NCBI RefSeq assembly: GCF_040199715.1 | Contig: NZ_JBEFNA010000003.1 | Span: forward strand, 55,867 to 119,866 | Source: Fusobacterium sp. SYSU M8D902 | GTDB lineage: Bacteria > Fusobacteriota > Fusobacteriia > Fusobacteriales > Fusobacteriaceae | DNA length: 64,000 nucleotides | Reading direction: 5' to 3' | Shown: positions 55,650 through 64,000 of the stretch, one piece after another | How the letters are laid out: each line of letters starts with the position of its first letter | Position numbering within the stretch: the first letter of the stretch is position 1 | The notes under the pieces: model-generated | Database searches by the model: none | Told to the model about the DNA's origin: nothing | The model's input: only the letters and a program-made list of their open reading frames with translations | Program-made: the position numbers and the translations under genes

Positions 55650-56402
55650 ATGAATAAAAAATTGGCTATGTTAGGAGCTTTATTTATTTTAGGACAGAGT
55701 GCATTAGCAGGAAATATTGGAATAGGGTATGGAGTGACAACTCCACTTTATCATAATGATAAAAATGACTATGTATTACCAATAGTTGATTTAGAATATG
55801 ACAAGTTTTTCATAAAGGGTGGAAGTACATATGGACTATCATTAGGTTACAAATTAATAGAAGAGGATAATTATGTATTATCACTATATGGAATGCCTTT
55901 TGGTGGATATGAAGTAAAAAATAGTGATATGAAATCTGGATATAAAGGAATTGACGATAGAGATACTCATGTAATGGGAGGAGCTGAATTAGTATACTAT
56001 CCAGGAATATATAGCTTAGAGACATCAGTATCTGCTGAGTATGGAGAAGAGGGAGGACATTTTACATTTAGAATAAATAGACCTTACCAAATTTCATCTA
56101 AGTTGACAATAATCCCTTCAATAAACTATGTATATTATGATTCTAACTTCGTGGATTACTATTTTGGTGTTGACTCAAGAGAGGTAGGAAGACCTGGTGG
56201 AGAGAAGATAAATAGTACATTTAGTGGAGAGGGAGCACATAGATTTGGAGCTGGAATTTTAGGAAATTATAAAGTAAATGATGCTATCTCTATAATGGGA
56301 TTCACAGGTGTTGCTAAAGTTTCTGGAGAGATTGCTAACTCACCAATAGTAGATAATGATGTTATCTATATTTTAGGAACAGGTGTAATGTACACATTCT
56401 AA
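55650..56402 (+). CDS. MipA/OmpV family outer-membrane protein
   Basis: 250 residues. A signal peptide MNKKLAMLGALFILGQSALA is followed by alternating beta strands; the mature start NIGIGYGVTTPLYHNDK and the final GTGVMYTF, ending in Phe, mark an outer-membrane barrel. MipA/OmpV proteins are linked to murein-scaffold assembly or act as barrels of unknown function. It is alone in its unit with AGGAGG before the ATG and a strong terminator. Confidence 0.85.
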   Translation: MNKKLAMLGALFILGQSALAGNIGIGYGVTTPLYHNDKNDYVLPIVDLEYDKFFIKGGSTYGLSLGYKLIEEDNYVLSLYGMPFGGYEVKNSDMKSGYKGIDDRDTHVMGGAELVYYPGIYSLETSVSAEYGEEGGHFTFRINRPYQISSKLTIIPSINYVYYDSNFVDYYFGVDSREVGRPGGEKINSTFSGEGAHRFGAGILGNYKVNDAISIMGFTGVAKVSGEIANSPIVDNDVIYILGTGVMYTF

Positions 56403-56415
56403 TTAAATAAAACTC

Positions 56416-56453
56416 AAAAGCTGTTATAAGGAGAACTTTATAACAGCTTTTTT
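56416..56453 (+). terminator. Terminator after the MipA/OmpV gene
   Basis: AAAAGCTGTTATAA pairs with TTATAACAGCTTTT around a short loop, followed by Ts. Confidence 0.9.
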
Positions 56454-56527
56454 AAAAAAGTTTTTGTATCGATAAAAATTATGTTATAATAAGGTATAAA
56501 TTCTATCAAAAGGAGGTTAGAATTATA

Positions 56528-57106
56528 GTGGAAAATGATCTATTAAAAACACAATTATTTGCTGAATTTGAGGTTGAAAAACTAAAACAAAAGGAAGAAG
56601 AAGTAAGAATGTCACTCTTAATCAATCCAAATGATTTTGAACTCTTGAGAGAATTAGCTATTATTTTATATCATAAAAATGATTATGCAAGTGCGATAAA
56701 AGTTTATAAAAAAGTTTTAGAGTATAAAGAGAATAAAGTGGAAGGATATGCTTTTTTAGGACAACTTTACTATGAGAATGAAGAGTATAAAAAAGCTATA
56801 GAGATGTTTGAAAAAGCACTGGACATCAATCCAGATTTCGCATTTGGACATTTTTTACTAGGAAATGCATATTCTAGGGCTGGAGATATTATGAATGCTA
56901 TTACTAGTTATGACTTTGCAATATTTTTGGATTTAGATATCTACAAAGCTCATTTGGATTTTGCTGAAAAATATGAAAAGATGGGAGCTTATGAGAGAGC
57001 TATAAGAGAGTATAGATTAGCTTATGATATAGATCCTAGAGAGAAGAGTGTAAGAGAGAAGATAAAAGATTTAGAAGGAAAAATAAGGAGAACAGATGAT
57101 TTATAG
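56528..57106 (+). CDS. TPR-repeat protein
   Basis: 192 residues with GTG start 56528; AGGAGG at 56511-56516 supports it and no in-frame ATG competes. Four or so tetratricopeptide units are seen between about 35 and 180 ([60 protein letters not shown]). There is no signal peptide, so it is probably a cytosolic adaptor. It overlaps by 11 bases a membrane DnaJ gene, suggesting a chaperone pair. TGTTATAAT (56482-56490) is an extended -10. Confidence 0.85.
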   Translation: MENDLLKTQLFAEFEVEKLKQKEEEVRMSLLINPNDFELLRELAIILYHKNDYASAIKVYKKVLEYKENKVEGYAFLGQLYYENEEYKKAIEMFEKALDINPDFAFGHFLLGNAYSRAGDIMNAITSYDFAIFLDLDIYKAHLDFAEKYEKMGAYERAIREYRLAYDIDPREKSVREKIKDLEGKIRRTDDL

Positions 57107-57647
57107 TATTTCGTTAACATTTATACTGATACTATTTCTATTCATTGGCTTGACTTTTGGATTTAATAGAGCAGTAGGAATGATTCCAGTATTATTCATA
57201 GTATTTTTATTAGTAGCTTTTTTAGGATGGTTTGCTGTTAATTTTTTCTGGGTAATACTACTTGTTGTATTGATAAATTACTTAAAAAATAAAAATCAGC
57301 CTAAGAGCACGAAGAGAAGAACTTACTATTATAGATATGACAGTAATGGTGCAAGTGATTTTGAGGAGTTTTTTCGTCAGGCTAGTGGAAACTATAGCAG
57401 ACAACAGTATAGTGGAAACTATGAAAATCCCTTTGGTTATGCTGAAGACAAAAGCAAGTATTATACTATATTAGGTGTTACTAAAGATGCTGGAAAAGAT
57501 GAGATAAAAAAGGCTTACAGAGATCTGGTAAAACAACATCACCCAGATAAATTTACAAATGCTAGCGAGTCTGAAAAAGAGTATCACGAAAATAAATTAA
57601 AAGAAATAAATGAAGCTTATGAAAAACTTTCAAAAGATTTTTCTTAA
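57096..57647 (+). CDS. Membrane-anchored J-domain (DnaJ-like) protein
   Basis: 183 residues. Two hydrophobic segments (about 3-25 and 30-62) are followed by a basic and Tyr/Gly-rich linker. A C-terminal J domain runs from about 121 to the end: [20 protein letters not shown] then QHHPDKF with the essential HPD. It should recruit DnaK to the membrane. There are no zinc-finger or client-binding domains, and the J domain is C-terminal, unlike in DnaJ. It is coupled to the TPR gene; AAGGAG lies 5 bases before the ATG. Confidence 0.88.
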   Translation: MIYSISLTFILILFLFIGLTFGFNRAVGMIPVLFIVFLLVAFLGWFAVNFFWVILLVVLINYLKNKNQPKSTKRRTYYYRYDSNGASDFEEFFRQASGNYSRQQYSGNYENPFGYAEDKSKYYTILGVTKDAGKDEIKKAYRDLVKQHHPDKFTNASESEKEYHENKLKEINEAYEKLSKDFS

Positions 57648-57649
57648 GC

Positions 57650-57678
57650 TTGAAATAGTTAAATAAGTATGATATAAT
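57650..57678 (+). promoter_or_regulatory. Promoter of glmU-prs
   Basis: TTGAAA (57650-57655), 17 bases, TATAAT (57673-57678) with TGA before it. Confidence 0.75.
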
Positions 57679-57736
57679 TTAACACGTATGAGATGTTTTT
57701 AGTAATTGTACAGTATAACTTAAAGGAGTGTAGTTT

Positions 57737-59086
57737 ATGAAACTTAAAACATTAATTTTAGCTGCAGGAAAAGGGACTAGAATGAAGTCAGATCTTCCTA
57801 AAGTAATTCACAAAGTGAATGGAATCCCAATGATATCTAAAATAATAGATGTTTTATCAGGACTAGAGCCAGAAGAAAACATATTAATTTTAGGACATAA
57901 AAAAGAGGAAGTATTAAAAGTAGTAGGGGAGAATTGTGACTATGTTCTACAAACTGAACAGTTGGGGACTGGACATGCAGTTATCCAAGCTAAAGAAAAA
58001 TTATCTAATTATGATGGAGATGTAATGATTTTATGTGGTGATACTCCACTTTTAAGAGAGAGCACATTAAGATCTTTATATGAATATCATCAAAAAAATG
58101 GAGCAACAACAACTATACTTACATCTATTTATGAGAATCCTTTTGGTTATGGAAGAATTGTAAAAGAGAATGATCTTGTAAAAGCTATCGTTGAGGAGAA
58201 AGAAGCGAGTGAAGAGATCAAAAAGATAAAAGAGGTAAATGCAGGGGTATACTGCTTTAATTCTAAAGAGTTATTCAAAGCATTAGAGAAGATAAATAAC
58301 AACAACGAAAAGGGAGAGTACTATCTTACTGATGTAATTGGTATTCAAGTTTCAGAGAATAAAAAGGTTCAAAGTTTCATATTAGAGGATAATATGGAGA
58401 TTTTAGGCGTTAACTCTAAAGTTGAATTAGCACAGGCTAATAAAGTTTTAAGAGCTAGAAAAAATAAGGAGTTAATGGAAGAGGGAGTTATACTTATTGA
58501 TCCTGAAAATACATATGTAGAAGAAAGTGTAAAAATAGGAAAGGATACAGTACTATATCCAGGAGTATTTTTACAAGGAGATACAATTATTGGAGAGAAT
58601 TGCGAACTAATTGGCAATGTTAGAATAATAGATAGTAGATTAGGAAATAACATAAGAATTGAAAGTTCTGTTATAGAAGAGAGTATTATAGAGGATGGGG
58701 TTACTATGGGACCATATGCACATTTAAGACCTAAATCTCATCTAAAAGAAAAAGTTCACATTGGAAACTTTGTAGAAGTAAAAAAATCTACTCTAGAAAA
58801 AGGAGTAAAAGCAGGACATCTCACATATTTGGGAGATGCACAGGTTGGTGAGAACACAAACATAGGAGCAGGAACAATTACTTGTAACTATGATGGTGTA
58901 AACAAATTTAAAACAACAATAGGGAAAGAAGTATTTATAGGAAGTGATACAATGCTTGTAGCTCCGGTAAACATAGGAGAAAAAGCTCTTGTAGGTGCTG
59001 GTTCTGTAATTACAAAAGATGTTCCTAACAACTCATTAGCTGTATCAAGAAGTAAACAAATTATTAAAACCGACTGGAGGAAATAA
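57737..59086 (+). CDS. glmU: Bifunctional GlcNAc-1-P uridyltransferase / GlcN-1-P acetyltransferase
   Basis: 449 residues. The N-terminal pyrophosphorylase half has [20 protein letters not shown] and [10 protein letters not shown]. From about 250 a left-handed beta-helix of hexapeptide repeats carries [20 protein letters not shown] and [17 protein letters not shown], the acetyl-CoA site. It makes UDP-GlcNAc for murein and lipid A. It is followed after 3 bases by prs. Confidence 0.96.
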   Translation: MKLKTLILAAGKGTRMKSDLPKVIHKVNGIPMISKIIDVLSGLEPEENILILGHKKEEVLKVVGENCDYVLQTEQLGTGHAVIQAKEKLSNYDGDVMILCGDTPLLRESTLRSLYEYHQKNGATTTILTSIYENPFGYGRIVKENDLVKAIVEEKEASEEIKKIKEVNAGVYCFNSKELFKALEKINNNNEKGEYYLTDVIGIQVSENKKVQSFILEDNMEILGVNSKVELAQANKVLRARKNKELMEEGVILIDPENTYVEESVKIGKDTVLYPGVFLQGDTIIGENCELIGNVRIIDSRLGNNIRIESSVIEESIIEDGVTMGPYAHLRPKSHLKEKVHIGNFVEVKKSTLEKGVKAGHLTYLGDAQVGENTNIGAGTITCNYDGVNKFKTTIGKEVFIGSDTMLVAPVNIGEKALVGAGSVITKDVPNNSLAVSRSKQIIKTDWRK

Positions 59087-59089
59087 AAA

Positions 59090-60061
59090 ATGATTAATTC
59101 TGAAAATGTAAAAATTTTCGCAGGAACTTCAAACAAGGACTTAGCTAAGAAAATAGCTGAGAAGTATGGGCTGCCTTTAGGAGAAGCAGAAGTAGTTAGA
59201 TTTAAAGACGGAGAGGTATTCGTAAAGATCGACGAAACAGTAAGAGGAAGAGATGTATTTGTTGTACAATCAACTTCTGAACCTGTTAATGAAAACTTAA
59301 TGGAATTATTAATTTTCATTGACGCATTAAAAAGAGCATCAGCTAAGAGTATAAACGTTATTATACCTTACTATGGTTATGCTAGACAAGATAGAAAATC
59401 AAATCCTAGAGAACCAATCACATCAAAATTAGTAGCAAACTTACTAACTAAATCAGGTGCTACAAGAATAATAGCTATGGATTTACACGCTGATCAAATT
59501 CAAGGTTTCTTCGATATTCCTGTTGATCATATGCAAGCTTTACCATTAATGGTAAAATACTTTATGAAAAAAGGTCTATATGGAGATGATGTAGTAGTAG
59601 TTTCTCCAGATATCGGTGGAGTAAAAAGAGCTAGAAAATTAGCTGAATGGTTAGATTGTAAAATCGCTATCATTGATAAGAGAAGACCAAAACCAAACAT
59701 GTCAGAAGTTATGAACTTAATAGGAGAAGTTCAAGGTAAAACAGCTATCTTCATAGATGATATGATAGATACAGCTGGAACAATAACAAATGGAGCTGCA
59801 GCAATCATAGATAGAGGAGCTAAAGAAGCATACGCTTGTTGTACACATGCAGTATTCTCAGATCCTGCAATAGAAAGATTAGCAGCATCACCTTTAAAAG
59901 AAGTTATAATAACTGACTCAATAGCATTACCAGAAAGAAAGAAATTAGACAAGATAACTGTATTATCAGTAGATGAGATTTTTGCTGAAGCAATAAGAAG
60001 AATTGTTAATAATCAATCAGTTTCTGAGTTATTTGAGAAAAAATTAATAATGGAAAATTAA
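59090..60061 (+). CDS. prs: Ribose-phosphate pyrophosphokinase
   Basis: 323 residues. [37 protein letters not shown] (ATP site), [19 protein letters not shown] and the PRPP loop [17 protein letters not shown] are all present. It makes PRPP for nucleotide synthesis. It is co-transcribed with glmU (GGAGG before ATG) and ended by a clear terminator. Its codons use more C-ending forms (ATC, AAC) than the neighbours, as in highly expressed genes. Confidence 0.97.
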   Translation: MINSENVKIFAGTSNKDLAKKIAEKYGLPLGEAEVVRFKDGEVFVKIDETVRGRDVFVVQSTSEPVNENLMELLIFIDALKRASAKSINVIIPYYGYARQDRKSNPREPITSKLVANLLTKSGATRIIAMDLHADQIQGFFDIPVDHMQALPLMVKYFMKKGLYGDDVVVVSPDIGGVKRARKLAEWLDCKIAIIDKRRPKPNMSEVMNLIGEVQGKTAIFIDDMIDTAGTITNGAAAIIDRGAKEAYACCTHAVFSDPAIERLAASPLKEVIITDSIALPERKKLDKITVLSVDEIFAEAIRRIVNNQSVSELFEKKLIMEN

Positions 60062-60070
60062 TTTAGAGAG

Positions 60071-60099
60071 AAAAAGCTAGTATTTTACTAGCTTTTTTT
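60071..60099 (+). terminator. Terminator after prs
   Basis: AAAAAGCTAGTA and TACTAGCTTTTTTT form a tight stem with T tail. Confidence 0.9.
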
Positions 60100-60148
60100 A
60101 TTTAGATATGATAAAATTATTAGGAGTTTAAAAAATAAGGTGTATAAA

Positions 60149-60778
60149 ATGAAAGTGATATATGATTTAAAAAACATAGATTTTAATAGAATAAAAGAGT
60201 TGCTAGAGGAGAAGGAGATAGTTGTATATCCCACAGATACTGTATATGGAGTGGGAGGTTTAATCACCTCTGAAGAGGCAATAAAGAAGATATATCAAGC
60301 TAAAGAGAGAAGTTATAACTCTCCTATAATTGCTTTGGTAAGTAGTGTGGACAAGGTAGAGGAGATAGCTTATATAAATGAGAAGAATAGAGATCTAATA
60401 GAGAGATTGATAGAGAGATTTTGGCCAGGAGGACTTACAATCATTTTGAAAAAAAGAGAGTTTGTTCCAGATATCTTAACAGCTAAGGGAGATACTATAG
60501 GGATCAGAATGCCAAATTTAGATATAGCTTTAAAAATAATAGAATCAGTAGGGGGGGTACTACCAACTACTAGTGCTAATATTTCTGGAGAAACTACTCC
60601 GAGATCTTATGATGAGGTTTCTGAAAGATTTAGAGAGAGAGTAGGAATTTTGATAGATGGTGGAAAATCTCCATTGGGAGAGGAATCAACTATAATAGAT
60701 ATGAGTAATGAACCTAAGATAGTAAGAGTAGGGGCAATACCTGTAGAAGAGATTGAAAAAGTAATTGGAAAGATATAG
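60149..60778 (+). CDS. tsaC: L-threonylcarbamoyladenylate synthase (TsaC/Sua5/YwlC family)
   Basis: 209 residues from ATG 60149, with AAGGTG at 60137-60142; the upstream GTG 60140 is inside that site. VVYPTDTVYGVGGL is the nucleotide motif, then KERSYNSPIIALV, FWPGGLTIIL and LPTTSANISGETTP. It makes threonylcarbamoyl-AMP for the t6A tRNA modification. It has the short form without the Sua5 C-terminal domain. It is followed 10 bases later by a gene of unknown function. Confidence 0.93.
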   Translation: MKVIYDLKNIDFNRIKELLEEKEIVVYPTDTVYGVGGLITSEEAIKKIYQAKERSYNSPIIALVSSVDKVEEIAYINEKNRDLIERLIERFWPGGLTIILKKREFVPDILTAKGDTIGIRMPNLDIALKIIESVGGVLPTTSANISGETTPRSYDEVSERFRERVGILIDGGKSPLGEESTIIDMSNEPKIVRVGAIPVEEIEKVIGKI

Positions 60779-60788
60779 GGAGGAAATT

Positions 60789-61226
60789 ATGAAAACACAA
60801 AGAGTAAATCCAAATGGAATGAATCCTATGCAGATGAACAGTATGTCTGGAATGATGGGAATGATGAACAGTATTCAAAGAATAGGAAAGGGAAAGAGAA
60901 AGATAGCTGTTGTTTTAGATAAGAGCAACAAAAAGTTTTTATCTAAATTCATAGATGAGGTAAAGAAACAATTTTTATCATCAGCAATGGGAGCACAAAC
61001 TGCAAATTTAGGAGAGTTCTTTGATTATATAAAATCAGTAGCTGATTCAAAAGAGCAAATGGAATTAAAATTGAGCTTTGAAGAGTATGAGTTTTTAAAA
61101 AGAATGTTAATAGATTCTGTAAGAGGAATGGAAGGAATGACATTTAAGTGGTATCAATTTGTAAAAAAAGGTATGCTTAAAGTTATGATAAAGCAGTACA
61201 AAGAGTTATTAACAAAATTTAAATAA
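60789..61226 (+). CDS. Conserved-looking protein of unknown function with Met-rich N-terminus
   Basis: 145 residues from ATG 60789, with GGAGG at 60779-60783. The first 35 residues are rich in Met, Asn and Gly (NPMQMNSMSGMMGMMNS), followed by a basic GKGKRK and a helical body (KKFLSKFIDEVKKQFLSSAM, FEEYEFLKRMLIDSVRGMEG). No family is recognised. There is no signal peptide. It is downstream of tsaC and probably co-transcribed. The Met-rich part could bind copper or be disordered; both are guesses. Confidence 0.7.
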   Translation: MKTQRVNPNGMNPMQMNSMSGMMGMMNSIQRIGKGKRKIAVVLDKSNKKFLSKFIDEVKKQFLSSAMGAQTANLGEFFDYIKSVADSKEQMELKLSFEEYEFLKRMLIDSVRGMEGMTFKWYQFVKKGMLKVMIKQYKELLTKFK

Positions 61227-61234
61227 GAAATACA

Positions 61235-61271
61235 AAAAACATTTTTCTAAATTTAGAAAAATGTTTTTTTA
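61235..61271. terminator. Bidirectional terminator between the unknown gene and rpiR
   Basis: AAAAAACATTTTTCTAAA is followed by its exact complement TTTAGAAAAATGTTTTTT, giving a near-perfect stem usable from both sides. Confidence 0.88.
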
Positions 61272-61306
61272 TTGCCTGGAAATATTGATTTTATTGTTAA
61301 ATTTTG

Positions 61307-61948
61307 TTATATTTTAGTCAATAAATATTCAAAAGTAGAGATGACATTAGCAAAAAATACTCCTTGATTTAAAATGAAAGAGTAATTGGAAAGAGATTCT
61401 ATGGTAGAATCTTTCTTACCTAAAAAACTTATTATGGGAATTGAATTTTTATGAGCTAAATTAACAACATCTAAAAGAGATTCTGTTTCACCTGATTCAG
61501 AAACAACAATTAAAATAACTTTATTGTTAATAAAGTTCTCTAAAAGTTGAAGATGTCCATTGGAGATTGAACGGTGACCAGTAAGTGTGAGTCTTTCGTT
61601 CATATATGAGGTAATATTATTTGCTATTCCAATAGAACAAAACATTATCAGGGGATCTGGGTATCTTGTTAAAATTTCAACAGGTATCTTGAGATCAATA
61701 CTACTTGAAAATTGGATTGGATTATTAGAGTTTTTTATTTGAAAAATTAAGTCTGTAAAACCTCGGAATCCAATTTTTTTTATACACGAATAGATGACAG
61801 TAGTTGACGTATAGTTTTCTTTAGCTGTCTCTCTAATAGAAAGTTTTATACCCTTAAGAGTTTTCTCTTGGATATAGAGTAATATATTTTTTTCTAAGTC
61901 ATTTAATTTATGTTTTTTTACTAAATAATTTATATCTAACAATTGCAT
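61307..61948 (-). CDS. MurR/RpiR-family transcriptional regulator
   Basis: 213 residues from ATG 61948 (in-frame GTG and TTG codons lie just upstream). The N-terminal HTH_6 domain (SIRETAKENYTSTTVIYSCI) is followed by a SIS sugar-phosphate domain (VILIVVSESGETESLLDVVN). It is shorter than the usual 280 residues. TATAAT at 61964-61959 lies so close that the message may be nearly leaderless. It is divergent from the MgsA-like and PTS genes, so it probably regulates sugar uptake there in response to a phosphosugar. Confidence 0.85.
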   Translation of the reverse strand: MQLLDINYLVKKHKLNDLEKNILLYIQEKTLKGIKLSIRETAKENYTSTTVIYSCIKKIGFRGFTDLIFQIKNSNNPIQFSSSIDLKIPVEILTRYPDPLIMFCSIGIANNITSYMNERLTLTGHRSISNGHLQLLENFINNKVILIVVSESGETESLLDVVNLAHKNSIPIISFLGKKDSTIESLSNYSFILNQGVFFANVISTFEYLLTKI

Positions 61949-61992
61949 CACCAAATATATTATACAATAAAATCAATAAAAAGGAGAAGAGA

Positions 61993-62607
61993 ATGGAAAA
62001 AAAATTTATAACAGATCCTTGGGCAAGAACAATAACAAGAAATGGATTACCAGGAGATGAAGTTATCTCTGCATTACAAAAATCAATTAGAAGAGGTAAA
62101 GTAGAGGCAGCTTGTGAGTTTGCTTATGAGATGTACATAACATCACCACAGATGGAGGAAAAATTATGGAGAAGATTGACTGCTATATCTGTTGAGGACA
62201 TAGGAATGGGAGATCCAATGGCAGCAGTACTTATAAATAATTTAAGACAGATGAGAAAAGAGTACTCATATGCAGATGGAGATAGACCAATATTTTTTAT
62301 ACACGCTATAAGATACCTGTGTCAATGTGAAAAGGATAGATCAAGTGATCTATTGAAAAATATAGTTATAAAGAGCTTTGCAATGGGATATGTTCCTGAG
62401 ATTCCAGATTATGCTTTAGATAAGCATACAACAAGAGGAGCAGAGATGGGAAGAGATTCATTCCATTTCTTAAATGAGGCAAGTAAAGTTATACCACAAA
62501 AAGAGATTGATAATGATTATAAAGAGAGATATAACAAGATTTTAGAAAAATATGATGCCAAAAATGTAGTTGCTTCGGCTTTTAAGTTTAATCCTTGGCA
62601 AGAGTAA
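61993..62607 (+). CDS. Stand-alone MgsA/RarA C-terminal-domain protein
   Basis: 204 residues. The protein matches only the C-terminal part of RarA/MgsA recombination ATPases: SALQKSIRRGKVEAACEF, LWRRLTAISVEDIGMGDPMA and the later HTTRGAEMGRDSFHFLNE. The AAA+ ATPase part is missing, and there is no P-loop. In full-length RarA this domain mediates tetramerisation and contacts. Placed between an RpiR regulator and a PTS permease, it may have a role in sugar metabolism rather than replication. AAGGAG lies before the ATG. Confidence 0.8.
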   Translation: MEKKFITDPWARTITRNGLPGDEVISALQKSIRRGKVEAACEFAYEMYITSPQMEEKLWRRLTAISVEDIGMGDPMAAVLINNLRQMRKEYSYADGDRPIFFIHAIRYLCQCEKDRSSDLLKNIVIKSFAMGYVPEIPDYALDKHTTRGAEMGRDSFHFLNEASKVIPQKEIDNDYKERYNKILEKYDAKNVVASAFKFNPWQE

Positions 62608-62622
62608 GGAGAGGGGAAAGAT

Positions 62623-63915
62623 ATGGAAAGTAAATTTTTAGAAAAGTTAGAAAAAGTATTGTTACCTATTGGAAGTAAGATAGCTAATCAGAAACATCTA
62701 CAAGCTATATCAGTTGGAATGATGATGACACTTGCTCTAATAGTTGTAGGTTCTCTGTTTTTAATAGTTGCAAATCCACCTATTAATTTGGATATGGTTG
62801 ATTTGAACACAAGTAATGTATTTTTAAAATTTATGATTAGTTGGAAACAGTTTGCAGTGGCTAATTATGATATTATAACTAGACCATTTAATTTCACAAT
62901 GGGAGTAGTTGGGCTAATGACAGCTTTTACAATAGCTTATTCTTTAGCTAATGAATATAAGTTAAATAACTTAACTTCTGGATTGATTTCGATGGTAATT
63001 TTCCTAATGATAGCAGCACCTATAGAGGATGGAAAGATTGTGATGCAATATCTAGGAGCAGATGGATTGTTTATAGCTATTGTAATATCATTAATAAGTG
63101 TTGAAATATCAATGGTAGTTGAAAGATTTAATTGGAAATTTAAAAGTGAACATATACCACCAGCAGTTTTATCATTTATGAATGCTCTAATTCCATTATT
63201 TTTAAATATTGTTATAATATATGGAGTGAGTGCAGTAATATTTGCTAAAACAGGAAAAACTATACCAGGAATTATAATGGCTTTACTTACTCCAGCTTTA
63301 TCGGTTGGAAACAACATCTGGGGATACCTAATAATTCTACTATTTGGAAATATTTTGTGGTTGTTTGGAATCAATGGAACTTCAGTAATATTCCCAATAG
63401 TTTTTTCAATAGGAATAGCTAATACTGGAATAAATAGTGAACTTGTAAGACAGGGAAAATCTCCAGAGATGTTAATGAATTTACAAATGTTTAGAGTTGC
63501 TGTATTGGGAGGAGCTGGAAATACCTTAGGACTTATTCTACTCATGTTAAAAAGTAAATCAGAACAGTTAAAAACTTTAGGGAAACTAGCCTTCGTACCA
63601 GGAATTTGTGGAATAAATGAACCTGTAATCTTTGGAACACCTATAATTTTTAACCCTATCTTAGGAATTCCATTCCTAGTTACACCACTTGTAACAGTAT
63701 CGTTGACATACATAGCTCAAAAGTTAAATATAATCTCAATGGGATATATAGTAGATCCTTCATTTACTCCATTCTTTATACAAGGATATCTATCATCATT
63801 GGATTTTAGAAACTTAATCTTTTATTTTGGTTTAGTAGTAGTGAGCCTTGTTATATACTTCCCATTCTTCAAAGTCTATGAAAAGAACCTAATAAAACAA
63901 GAGATGGATATGTAA
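62623..63915 (+). CDS. PTS IIC permease, lactose/cellobiose family
   Basis: 430 residues with about ten hydrophobic segments. The N-terminus MESKFLEKLEKVLLPIGSKI and the GICGINEPVIFGTPIIFNP loop, with its conserved Asn-Glu-Pro, are those of CelB/LacE-type IIC domains. It carries a beta-glucoside, cellobiose or similar disaccharide across the membrane with phosphorylation. No IIA or IIB gene is in the window; they may lie beyond the right end. It follows the MgsA-like gene by 15 bases with GGAGAGG, suggesting one operon. Confidence 0.92.
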   Translation: MESKFLEKLEKVLLPIGSKIANQKHLQAISVGMMMTLALIVVGSLFLIVANPPINLDMVDLNTSNVFLKFMISWKQFAVANYDIITRPFNFTMGVVGLMTAFTIAYSLANEYKLNNLTSGLISMVIFLMIAAPIEDGKIVMQYLGADGLFIAIVISLISVEISMVVERFNWKFKSEHIPPAVLSFMNALIPLFLNIVIIYGVSAVIFAKTGKTIPGIIMALLTPALSVGNNIWGYLIILLFGNILWLFGINGTSVIFPIVFSIGIANTGINSELVRQGKSPEMLMNLQMFRVAVLGGAGNTLGLILLMLKSKSEQLKTLGKLAFVPGICGINEPVIFGTPIIFNPILGIPFLVTPLVTVSLTYIAQKLNIISMGYIVDPSFTPFFIQGYLSSLDFRNLIFYFGLVVVSLVIYFPFFKVYEKNLIKQEMDM

Positions 63916-63926
63916 AATAGAAAAAA

Positions 63927-63943
63927 GGGGCTGTTGCAAATTT
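63927..63943 (+). repeat. Sequence resembling an IS terminal repeat
   Basis: GGGGCTGTTGCAAATTT is like the GGnnCTGTTGCAAA ends of IS6-type elements. No transposase is visible before the window ends, so this is a weak call. Confidence 0.25.
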
Positions 63944-63964
63944 AATAGCATATGTTTTAAAATT

Positions 63965-63999
63965 AGCTAAAGAGATTTTTTAATCTCTTTGGCTTTTTT
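63965..63999 (+). terminator. Terminator after the PTS IIC gene
   Basis: AGCTAAAGAGATT pairs with AATCTCTTTGGCT around TTTT (one mismatch), followed by Ts. Confidence 0.75.
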
Positions 64000-64000
64000 C

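Noticed and set aside
63927..64000. A complete insertion sequence at the right edge
   Set aside because: Only a short end-like motif is visible and a simple terminator explains the hairpin; no transposase is seen before the window ends.

Overview
The window is AT-rich, densely coded DNA from a Gram-negative-type anaerobe, most likely a Fusobacterium. The evidence is lipopolysaccharide (LPS) genes, a type V autotransporter and a MipA-type outer-membrane protein, combined with very low GC, AGGAGG ribosome binding sites and promoters that often carry an extended -10 (TGnTATAAT). The species cannot be fixed from the sequence alone. No rRNA, tRNA or CRISPR array was seen.

Layout. 1-8.5 kb: the tail of an isoprenyl diphosphate synthase, an MscS channel, dihydroxyacetone kinase dhaKLM (minus), a DUF1846 protein, a GT9 glycosyltransferase, and a gltS-murI pair linking glutamate import to D-glutamate synthesis. 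8.5-28.3 kb: a lipid kinase and a sugar-kinase-like gene (minus), then a long plus-strand LPS core/O-chain cluster. That cluster holds three GT4, three tandem GT9, GT2 and GT52 transferases, a NodB deacetylase, a WaaY-like kinase, an O-antigen ligase, rmlA and a fused rmlC-rmlD. Between rmlA and rmlCD lie two cassettes, each an AAA/ABC-type ATPase plus a small protein with a D...ExK nuclease-like motif. These are candidate defence systems.

28.3-31.4 kb: a BCCT transporter preceded by a long structured leader with its own promoter and terminator (a possible unclassified riboswitch or attenuator), and an acyltransferase. 31.4-37.2 kb: a housekeeping run ymdB-prmA-cmk-waaA-trmB-purA. 37.2-41.4 kb: a regulator followed by DUF3100, a small membrane protein and an M20 amidohydrolase, probably an uptake-and-hydrolysis unit. 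41.4-44.4 kb: an unusual cytosolic trio of a solute-binding-like protein without signal peptide, a HypB-like GTPase and an ABC ATPase. 44.4-49.6 kb: a 1363-residue autotransporter with about 20-residue repeats, then a Fic protein preceded by a 34-residue possible antitoxin. 49.7-50.2 kb: transposase debris.

50.2-55.4 kb: a nucleoside salvage operon read udp-nupC-cdd-deoD-deoB-deoC (minus). 55.6-61.3 kb: MipA/OmpV, a TPR protein and membrane DnaJ pair, glmU-prs, tsaC and a Met-rich unknown. 61.3-64 kb: an RpiR regulator, divergent from a stand-alone RarA C-terminal-domain protein and a PTS IIC permease.
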